From Gammaproteobacteria bacterium (GTDB lineage Bacteria; Pseudomonadota; Gammaproteobacteria; Thiohalospirales; Thiohalospiraceae): a stretch of 7,905 bases of DNA. The notes below the pieces were generated by a model. That model made no database searches. It was not told the origin of the DNA and saw nothing but the letters and a program-made list of their open reading frames with translations. Every line of letters starts with the position of its first letter. Position 1 is the stretch's first letter. Below, piece by piece: positions 1-4,306 of the stretch. Made by a program: the position numbers and the translations under genes. Location of the stretch: assembly GCA_014762485.1 (NCBI GenBank), contig JABURU010000360.1, positions 1-7,905 on the forward strand, in the 5' to 3' direction.

Positions 1-258
1 GATTACACTGATGTCTTTCCGACACTTACAGCTCTTGAAGTCAGAGTTATTTCGGAAAAATCTTCAATTGTTGTTATGTGCGAGAGGGCTGATAGTAATT
101 TTCTGATTGTTGGTATCGAGTTCGATGAAAGATCTAAGCATTTTATTCATTTTGGGCTCGGTCTATTTTCTAGTAAAGAAGAAGCCCGTGAAGCTCTTTT
201 CGCTAAAAGTGAATCAACTAACTTTTGGTCAGAAGGGTATGCTAACTTCGGAATATGA
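1..258 (+). CDS. hypothetical protein, 5'-truncated by window start
   Basis: The reading frame is open from base 1 to a TGA at 256-258 (85 residues visible), so the true start lies outside the window; the first internal ATG (base 76) has no convincing ribosome binding site and is probably not the start. The visible part has alternating hydrophobic/charged stretches (ALEVRVISEK, SSIVVMCERADS, NFLIVGIEFDE) that look like beta strands, then a probable helix (SSKEEAREALFAK) and an aromatic C-terminus ending YANFGI. No signal peptide, membrane segment or catalytic motif can be seen. I do not recognise the family. The gene is A+T-rich like the following 700 bases and is followed at once by a strong inverted repeat. 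Its size and setting would fit an accessory-region small protein, but that is inference only. Confidence 0.55.
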   Translation, partial: DYTDVFPTLTALEVRVISEKSSIVVMCERADSNFLIVGIEFDERSKHFIHFGLGLFSSKEEAREALFAKSESTNFWSEGYANFGI

Positions 259-268
259 CTAAGAAATA

Positions 269-312
269 GTTAATATCTGTGGAGCGGCTTATAGTCATTC
301 GCAGATATTAAC
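269..312. repeat. 11-bp perfect inverted repeat, possible stem-loop or weak terminator
   Basis: GTTAATATCTG at 269-279 is the exact reverse complement of CAGATATTAAC at 302-312. In RNA the stem could continue inward through U-G, G-C, G-U and A-U pairs (280-283 with 298-301), leaving a loop of about 14 bases. It starts 10 bases after the stop of the partial gene, which fits a 3'-end stem-loop. The stem is A+T-rich and followed by TTATTAG rather than a clean T run, so termination would be weak. The arms are in GTT...AAC order, the opposite of an integron attC site, which argues against a gene cassette recombination site. Confidence 0.6.
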
Positions 313-377
313 TTATTAGTTATGAAAAGGTTTTTGGGATAGGATAAATCAAGCTTCAATAATCAGAATCTTATAGA

Positions 378-406
378 TTGTCCATTTTGGTTTTTGAAAC
401 TACGCT
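378..406 (+). promoter_or_regulatory. candidate sigma70 promoter for the DUF6641-like gene
   Basis: TTGTCC (378-383) and TACGCT (401-406) are separated by 17 bases, upstream of the ATG at 440. Both hexamers are only partial matches. A rival is an extended -10, TGCTACTGT (410-418), but it would leave an untranslated leader of about 15 bases. Weak evidence; listed because the gene needs a promoter in this gap and nothing better is visible. Confidence 0.3.
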
Positions 407-439
407 GTTTGCTACTGTTAACTAAAAGAGGTATTTAAC

Positions 440-877
440 ATGGCAAAGCAGGCAACAAAAAGCATCCTTTCTTCGTTTACTCTTTCTGATTCACAAAAGC
501 AGAAAGTTGTTGATAAGCCCACTGAGCGTCGTAATAAACTGTTGGGAAAACTTGATGAGCAGATTCTGGCAGCAGAAGCAGCATTAAATGGCGAAGAGTA
601 CTTTGGTACTAAGACAGTGACTGAAGTAGACGAAGACGGTACACGAACAAGTACTACAGTCCCGAAACGTGTGATCAAATGGTTTTATACAAATAATGGA
701 TCAGAATGGTTGTTAGAGCTTAAGTACGGTAATAGGGTACTGCCACTAGCAAAGGATAAAACGGCTATTGTTGTAGGTGACTTAGAAAATATGGTTCCCG
801 TACTTAAACAAGTGAAAGAAGCAGTAGCTGCGAATGAGCTAGATAACGCGATTGAGGCTGTTTTGAGTAAAAAGTAA
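440..877 (+). CDS. DUF6641-like protein of unknown function
   Basis: A 145-residue soluble protein with a good ribosome binding site (AGAGG at 427-431, 8 bases before the ATG). The N-terminus is basic and Ser/Lys-rich. A helix around residues 28-50 (RRNKLLGKLDEQILAAEAAL) is followed by a strand pair containing VTEVDEDGTRTSTTVPKRV (about 60-78), an aromatic segment IKWFYTNNGSEWLLELKYGNR (about 79-99), a segment resembling LAKDKTAIVVGDLENM, and an acidic amphipathic C-terminal helix. The order RRNKL..KL.EQ / DEDG..VPKRV..W / YG.R.L.LAK.KTAI.VGDLE matches my memory of the DUF6641 family, small proteins of proteobacteria often seen in accessory regions; a database check would settle it. No signal peptide or membrane segment. 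No catalytic residues are evident, so no activity is proposed. It probably forms a single-gene unit, with a weak terminator after it. Confidence 0.8.
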   Translation: MAKQATKSILSSFTLSDSQKQKVVDKPTERRNKLLGKLDEQILAAEAALNGEEYFGTKTVTEVDEDGTRTSTTVPKRVIKWFYTNNGSEWLLELKYGNRVLPLAKDKTAIVVGDLENMVPVLKQVKEAVAANELDNAIEAVLSKK

Positions 878-897
878 TTGGTTTTAACCACCTTTCT

Positions 898-918
898 ACC
901 AAGTTGGTACTTGGTTTT
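898..918 (+). terminator. weak rho-independent terminator after DUF6641-like gene
   Basis: ACCAAG (898-903) pairs with CTTGGT (910-915) around the 6-base loop TTGGTA and is followed by TTT. It lies 20 bases after the stop codon. The stem is only 6 pairs and the T run is short, so termination may be partial. Confidence 0.45.
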
Positions 919-920
919 AA

Positions 921-1133
921 TGTGCACGAAAAATTTACCATTACTCTCACACGCAATTTACAATATAATTGCGGCAAATAGCACAAAACCGTGCACTTTT
1001 TAGTGCGCCGCAACTCATATAGGACACGCAATTATCATGCAATTACAAACTAACGCAAATAAGCCATTGATTGTAAATGTAAAAATAATGGCGTGTTATT
1101 GAGTGGGAATAAGGAATCATTCCTGTAGCTCAT
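921..1133. other. intergenic stretch with repeats, no convincing gene
   Basis: Together with its flanks this makes a gap of about 300 bases between 877 and 1178. It contains: a dyad CGCAATT (952-958)/AATTGCG (967-973); a direct repeat ACACGCAATT at 949-958 and 1024-1033; overlapping GCAC/GTGC dyads (GCAC 981-984, GTGC 991-994, GCAC 993-996, GTGC 1003-1006); and a 21-codon frame from ATG 1037 to a TGA ending at 1102 (MQLQTNANKPLIVNVKIMACY), with AGGA at 1021-1024 too far upstream to be a strong ribosome binding site. The micro-ORF resembles nothing I know and may be chance or the stump of a lost gene. The GCAC-n6-GTGC units resemble NtrC half-sites, but the spacing is one base short of the usual site and no sigma54 -24/-12 element is seen. 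Confidence 0.4.
941..969 (+). promoter_or_regulatory. candidate promoter with perfect TATAAT
   Basis: A consensus TATAAT at 964-969 sits inside the CGCAATT/AATTGCG dyad (952-973). The best -35 at a 17-base spacing is TTACTC (941-946), a poor match, so an activator may be needed or the box may be chance in A+T-rich DNA. A transcript from about 976 would run into the strong terminator at 1134-1162, giving a product of roughly 185 bases with no good coding sequence. Confidence 0.3.
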
Positions 1134-1162
1134 AAAAAAGGCGACTCAAGGTCGCCTTTTTT
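1134..1162. terminator. strong bidirectional rho-independent terminator
   Basis: AAAAAAGGCGAC (1134-1145) pairs perfectly with GTCGCCTTTTTT (1151-1162) around the loop TCAAG. A T run follows the G+C-rich stem on both strands. It therefore ends rightward transcription from the accessory side, and leftward transcription of the Hpt gene, whose stop codon is only 15 bases away at 1178. Confidence 0.9.
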
Positions 1163-1177
1163 GTGTGTTAAAACAGG

Positions 1178-1513
1178 TTACTCCAGCAGGTTTATGTGTC
1201 TTTCGATTTCCTGCAGTAATAAGGCCACCTGTTCACTCAACTGGCTGGCCAACTGCATCGAGTCGGGCTCATTATTCTTGGCGCTAAGTTCGGTCTTTTC
1301 TGCCAGCGCAAAAACCGATTCGGCCATGATATTGCCTGCCGCCCCTTTTACTCGATGAGCCAGGAAGGCAATGCTTTCCAGGTCTTCAGTATTAACGGCG
1401 GCGTTTAAATCAGTAGCCGCTGTGGAGTGGCCAGCAAGTAATGAGTGAAATAATTTGATAATGAACTCATCCCGTCCCGGAAATCGTGCTTGCAAACCTT
1501 CTATATTGATCAT
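1178..1513 (-). CDS. standalone histidine-phosphotransfer (Hpt) domain protein
   Basis: 111 residues, about the length of a single Hpt four-helix bundle. The phospho-accepting site is clear: LAHRVKGAAGNI at residues 51-62, with His53 the predicted phosphorylated residue and the usual K/G pair after it. The helix before (SLLAGHSTAATDLNAAV) and those after (SVFALAEKTELSAK; LSEQVALLLQEIERHINLL) fit the fold. Such proteins relay phosphate from a hybrid sensor kinase receiver to a response regulator in the cytoplasm. No kinase or receiver gene is adjacent, and an in-frame TGA at 1550-1552 shows that it is not simply the tail of a larger open frame. The ribosome binding site is weak (ATAGG about 10 bases before the ATG at 1513). 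Its partners must be encoded elsewhere. The family call is firm; the pathway is unknown. Confidence 0.88.
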   Translation of the reverse strand: MINIEGLQARFPGRDEFIIKLFHSLLAGHSTAATDLNAAVNTEDLESIAFLAHRVKGAAGNIMAESVFALAEKTELSAKNNEPDSMQLASQLSEQVALLLQEIERHINLLE

Positions 1514-1552
1514 GCATACGTGCCTATAGCAAGAAATGATACTGGCTATTCA

Positions 1553-1580
1553 TACGACAACTCTGATAGCTGTTGTCGTA
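1553..1580. repeat. 28-base palindrome upstream of Hpt gene, possible operator
   Basis: TACGACAAC (1553-1561) is the exact reverse complement of GTTGTCGTA (1572-1580), with a 10-base centre. It lies 40 bases upstream of the Hpt start codon and about 280 upstream of the GAPDH start. No T run follows on either strand, so an operator or a leader stem-loop is more likely than a terminator. The protein that would bind it is unknown. Confidence 0.55.
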
Positions 1581-1859
1581 AAAACATATATCTTTAAATA
1601 AGATACTGAACTGTACGTTTAAATAGTCATTACCACTGAGCATATATAATCATATTTAATAAATCCTATCCTGGCTCAGGCTTTAACACTCTTTTTACCG
1701 GATTTACCATTTTTATTGTGTGAATAACCCATTCAGGAGACAATATTTTCCACTAGGGTATTTTCGAGCGATTTAATTCGCAGGACAATATAATGTGATA
1801 TCCAATTTTTTGCTCAATGCTACTTATTGCGTAGAGTGTTTTATTTTGCAGGTGAATAA
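1581..1859. other. long intergenic region upstream of GAPDH gene
   Basis: With the palindrome, this completes a 346-base gap between the divergent Hpt and GAPDH genes. It is A+T-rich and has no credible gene. A perfect TATAAT lies at 1789-1794 in the direction of the GAPDH gene, but with no good -35 (GAGCGA at 17 bases). A 14-base imperfect palindrome, GCGATTTAATTCGC (1768-1781, 12 of 14 positions symmetric), overlaps the -35/-10 spacer and could be an operator. The GAPDH ribosome binding site AGGTGA (1850-1855) closes the region. The length for only two promoters suggests more regulation than I can identify. Confidence 0.4.
1768..1794 (+). promoter_or_regulatory. candidate GAPDH promoter (-10 TATAAT) with overlapping palindrome
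   Basis: TATAAT at 1789-1794 with the near-palindrome GCGATTTAATTCGC just upstream. The leader would be about 60 bases. The poor -35 suggests an activated promoter; the dyad over the spacer would suit a repressor. ArsR-type control is conceivable given the protein family, but I see no recognisable ArsR site. Confidence 0.35.
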
Positions 1860-2858
1860 ATGACGATGAAGGTAGGTATTAACGGATTAGGGCGCATGGG
1901 GCGTCTAGGTTTACGTGCAGGCTGGGATAAGCCTGAACTGGAATTTGTTCAGTTCAATGAAACAGCGACCGATGCCGAAGGCACGGCGCATTTGCTTAAA
2001 TTTGACTCGGTGCATGGCATTTGGGATCACGATTGTTCCTTTGATGGTAATAAAGTGATTATTGACGCTCAAGAGATCGCCCACAGTTCCAATGAAGCCA
2101 TTTCTGATACTGACTGGAGTGGTTGTGACATCGTCATCGAGGCCACCGGCAAGTTTCGCAAAATAGAACAACTACAGAGCTATTTTGATCAGGGCGTGAA
2201 GAAGGTGATTGTCGCCGCACCAGTAGATGGTGCCCTGAATATCGTCTACGGCATTAATGACCATCTTTACGATGCTAATCAACATCACCTGTTAACCGCC
2301 GCCTCCTGTACCACCAATTGCCTGGCGCCCGTGGTAAAGGTGATGAATGAACGGGTCGGTATCCAGCATGGTATGATGACGACGATACATGACATTACCA
2401 ATACCCAGACGATTGTCGACAAGGGTCATAAAGATTTACGCCGCGCCCGTGCATGTGGTCAGTCTTTGATCCCAACCACCACGGGTTCGGCCAGGGCCAT
2501 CACCAAAATCTTCCCCGAGTTGGAAGGCAAACTCAATGGTCACGCGGTGCGCGTGCCGTTATTAAACGCCTCGTTGGTAGATTTTGTGTTTGAAGCCGCG
2601 CGTCCGGTAACGGAGGAAGAGATTAACAGTTTCTTTAAACAGGCAGCAGAAGAGGGGCTAAACGGCATACTTGGCTATGAAGAGCGGCCATTAGTTTCGG
2701 TTGATTACAAGGATGATCCACGTTCCGGTGTTGTTGATGCTCTGTCGACCATGGTGGTGGATGGCACACAGGTTAAAGTCATGGCCTGGTATGACAACGA
2801 GTGGGGTTATGTGAATCGCATGATGGAGCTGGCACAAAAAGTTGCCGCTAGTATGTAA
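1860..2858 (+). CDS. gap: glyceraldehyde-3-phosphate dehydrogenase, ArsJ-associated type
   Basis: A complete 332-residue GAPDH. It shows the Rossmann motif NGLGRMGR (8-15), the catalytic ASCTTNC with Cys150 and Cys154, the active-site His177 (TTIHDITNTQ), the phosphate-binding TTTGSARAI (207-214), and WYDNEWGY near the C-terminus. Several features match the subfamily normally encoded beside the exporter ArsJ rather than housekeeping Gap: QFNE after the second strand instead of NDP, FDSVHG, HHLLTAASCTTNC, NTQTIVD..HKDLRRARA, and GYEERPLVSVDYKDDPRS. In that subfamily the enzyme joins arsenate to glyceraldehyde-3-phosphate, giving 1-arseno-3-phosphoglycerate for ArsJ to export; the normal phosphate reaction is also expected. 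Start: AGGTGA at 1850-1855 favours ATG 1860 over ATG 1866. No arsJ or arsR lies alongside, and a terminator follows, so it appears monocistronic. Cytoplasmic. Confidence 0.93.
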   Translation: MTMKVGINGLGRMGRLGLRAGWDKPELEFVQFNETATDAEGTAHLLKFDSVHGIWDHDCSFDGNKVIIDAQEIAHSSNEAISDTDWSGCDIVIEATGKFRKIEQLQSYFDQGVKKVIVAAPVDGALNIVYGINDHLYDANQHHLLTAASCTTNCLAPVVKVMNERVGIQHGMMTTIHDITNTQTIVDKGHKDLRRARACGQSLIPTTTGSARAITKIFPELEGKLNGHAVRVPLLNASLVDFVFEAARPVTEEEINSFFKQAAEEGLNGILGYEERPLVSVDYKDDPRSGVVDALSTMVVDGTQVKVMAWYDNEWGYVNRMMELAQKVAASM

Positions 2859-2864
2859 TATGTT

Positions 2865-2887
2865 AAGGCGGCGAAAGTCGCCTTTTT
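2865..2887 (+). terminator. rho-independent terminator after GAPDH gene
   Basis: AAGGCGGC (2865-2872) pairs with GTCGCCTT (2877-2884; one G-U) around a GAAA tetraloop and runs into TTTTT. It starts 7 bases after the GAPDH stop codon. It resembles the stem at 1134-1162 (GGCG/CGCC core). The next gene starts only 17 bases later, so that gene either depends on read-through or has a promoter hidden inside the GAPDH gene. Confidence 0.88.
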
Positions 2888-2903
2888 ATTTGAAAAAAGA
2901 ATA

Positions 2904-3266
2904 ATGAGCGATATCGACTTAGTCATAAAAGCGTCCAAAAAGCTTGAATATTTACTGTCCAGACAACTCGGCGCCAGAGGTAAGGGGCTGCATCAAAAAC
3001 TCAGTAACGTGGAGAGAAAGCTTTCGTCATCACTGGTAAAGCGCCTTCGTTATATCGCTACCGTTCGCAACAAGCTGGTTCATGATAATGAATATAACAA
3101 GCTGGACGATAAACGCGGTTTTAAACGCGCGGTGAAGCAGTCTGAAAAAGAGTTAAAAGTGCTCAACCGTAAACCGGCGAAACGATGGCTATTCGGGCTG
3201 GTGTTTGTACTGTTACTACTTGCCTTGTTATTGGCTTCCCCATTGCTCCAGTTTTGGCATGAATAG
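2904..3266 (+). CDS. small HEPN-like (DUF4145-like) protein with C-terminal membrane anchor
   Basis: 120 residues. A basic, mostly helical N-terminal domain contains RLRYIATVRNKLVHDNEY (48-65). The R55-x4-H60 arrangement (RNKLVH) is the pattern of HEPN-fold proteins and of DUF4145, in which the Arg and His can form an RNase active site or only a structural/binding motif. A Lys/Arg-rich linker leads to a single hydrophobic segment at about 95-114 (WLFGLVFVLLLLALLLASPLL), followed by a short tail, so the domain should be a cytoplasmic domain tethered by its C-terminus to the inner membrane. The ribosome binding site is poor (AAAAAAGA before the ATG) and a terminator sits just upstream, so expression may be low. 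The 3' end overlaps the convergent DUF3592 gene by 39 bases. There is no antitoxin-like neighbour on the same strand. The motif is visible; nuclease activity is only possible. Confidence 0.75.
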   Translation: MSDIDLVIKASKKLEYLLSRQLGARGKGLHQKLSNVERKLSSSLVKRLRYIATVRNKLVHDNEYNKLDDKRGFKRAVKQSEKELKVLNRKPAKRWLFGLVFVLLLLALLLASPLLQFWHE

Positions 3267-3641
3267 CAAGTAAATTCCACATAGCAGTATCAGGCCACCA
3301 AATCCATACTTGTGATACAGGGTATCCAGTATCACTTCACTATGATTCGAAGGATCAAAATAGATGGTGACATGATCGCCGGGTTTAAAATCGTGCCAGG
3401 CCGAGCTCATCTGTGCCGGGATTTGAAACACCTGACCATCATAGCGAAACCTTACCAGCGGTGCATCGGTACTACCTGAAGTGCCACGAACATTCTGGCT
3501 ACGCTCTTCATAGCCGATAACCGTACCCGTTAGTGTCTCCCCGTAATAAATCACCTTCAGGTTGAGGTAGAGTAGAAAGCCGCCAGCGAGGATGAAGAAT
3601 AACCCCAGGCTGATAATGAAATGTTTACCCTTTTGTGTCAT
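3228..3641 (-). CDS. DUF3592-type membrane protein
   Basis: 137 residues with an N-terminal membrane segment (about 8-28, FIISLGLFFILAGGFLLYL), a central beta-rich domain, and a second membrane segment (about 112-128, YGFGGLILLCGIYLLFM). The middle shows the DUF3592 pattern: GTVIGYEER, VRFRYDGQVFQIPA, and PGDHVTIYFDPSNHSEVILD. With two membrane segments, the soluble domain should lie between them, probably on the periplasmic side. Function is unknown for the family. The start ATG at 3641 has no strong ribosome binding site. It begins 26 bases after the peroxiredoxin upstream (3668-4222), and no terminator separates them, so the two may be cotranscribed. Its last 39 bases overlap the end of the HEPN-like gene on the other strand. 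Confidence 0.82.
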   Translation of the reverse strand: MTQKGKHFIISLGLFFILAGGFLLYLNLKVIYYGETLTGTVIGYEERSQNVRGTSGSTDAPLVRFRYDGQVFQIPAQMSSAWHDFKPGDHVTIYFDPSNHSEVILDTLYHKYGFGGLILLCGIYLLFMPKLEQWGSQ

Positions 3642-3667
3642 GACAGGTAATTAATGTGACGGCTGGA

Positions 3668-4222
3668 TTAGCCATGTGTTCTTAACCAGGAAAGTACTTG
3701 CTCGGCACTTTCGTTTGGTGGAAATACAGGGTAAAAGGTTTTGACGATGACGCCATTTTCCACAATTAATGTGATGCGCTTATATAGTTCCATACCTGTC
3801 GCCATAAAAGTGGGTAACTGTAGCGACTTATTTAAGCTAAGGCTTTGATCGCTTAGCAATTCAAAAGGCAGCTGCAAGCGTTCTTTTGCTTCCTGTTGGT
3901 AGCGGGTACTTTGGGCGCTAAGCCCAAATACGTGAGTATCCAGAGACTTTAGCTCGGAATAATGATCTCTAAAGCTGCATGCCTGGGGAGTGCATCCTCT
4001 CGCACCTGGTATGTCATCCCAGCCCTCGGGTAACGGCGTACCTGGTTGTCCTGTCATCGGGTAGACGTAGATAACAACATATCCCTGTAACAGGTTAAAT
4101 AAAACCGTTTCATTACTTGTCGCAGTGAACACAATATCCGGCAACGACATACCTTCAAGGTGATCGGCCGCACCATCATCCTCGGGAATTGGCAGGTTAT
4201 CTGGAGTTTCGTTTAAGCTCAT
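3668..4222 (-). CDS. peroxiredoxin, BCP/PrxQ-like with CxxxxC
   Basis: 184 residues of the AhpC/TSA fold. The active-site region runs YVYPMTGQPG (52-61), a short insert (PLPEGWDDIPGA), then RGCTPQACSFRDHY. Cys77 corresponds to the peroxidatic Cys of the PrxQ motif (GCTxxxCxFRD), and Cys82, five residues on, to the resolving Cys of the same subunit. Family members reduce hydrogen peroxide and organic hydroperoxides using thioredoxin. Downstream elements fit: VFGLSAQS, RLQLPFELLSDQSLSLNKSLQLP, KRITLIVENGVIVKTFYPVFPP. The roughly 12-residue insert separating Thr57 from the Cys is unlike short BCP proteins but is, from memory, shared by a subgroup. No signal peptide; cytoplasmic. Start chosen by AAAGGAA 7 bases before ATG 4222. 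It is 84 bases downstream of the dehydrogenase gene and 26 upstream of the DUF3592 gene. Confidence 0.88.
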   Translation of the reverse strand: MSLNETPDNLPIPEDDGAADHLEGMSLPDIVFTATSNETVLFNLLQGYVVIYVYPMTGQPGTPLPEGWDDIPGARGCTPQACSFRDHYSELKSLDTHVFGLSAQSTRYQQEAKERLQLPFELLSDQSLSLNKSLQLPTFMATGMELYKRITLIVENGVIVKTFYPVFPPNESAEQVLSWLRTHG

Positions 4223-4306
4223 AGGTTCATTCCTTTGGATGTATAACGTGAGCAGAGTAGAGTTAGAGTCCTGTTTGATATATCTTTTCTAGCAACTTCT
4301 CGTAAT

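Noticed and set aside
269..312. Integron attC site after a small gene
   Set aside because: attC sites have AAC ... GTT arm order with conserved core sites; here the order is GTT ... AAC, and no second attC-like site follows the next gene.
991..1007. NtrC binding site (TGCAC ... GTGC)
   Set aside because: The spacer is 6 bases rather than the usual 7, and there is no sigma54 -24/-12 promoter nearby, so it is mentioned only as a repeat.
418..1031. Minus-strand open frames across the DUF6641-like gene
   Set aside because: They are antisense to a gene with a good ribosome binding site and family resemblance, and have no plausible protein character.
1037..1102. 21-codon gene MQLQTNANKPLIVNVKIMACY
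   Set aside because: The ribosome binding site is too far upstream, the length is very short and the composition is ordinary. It is recorded in the intergenic entry but not called as a CDS.
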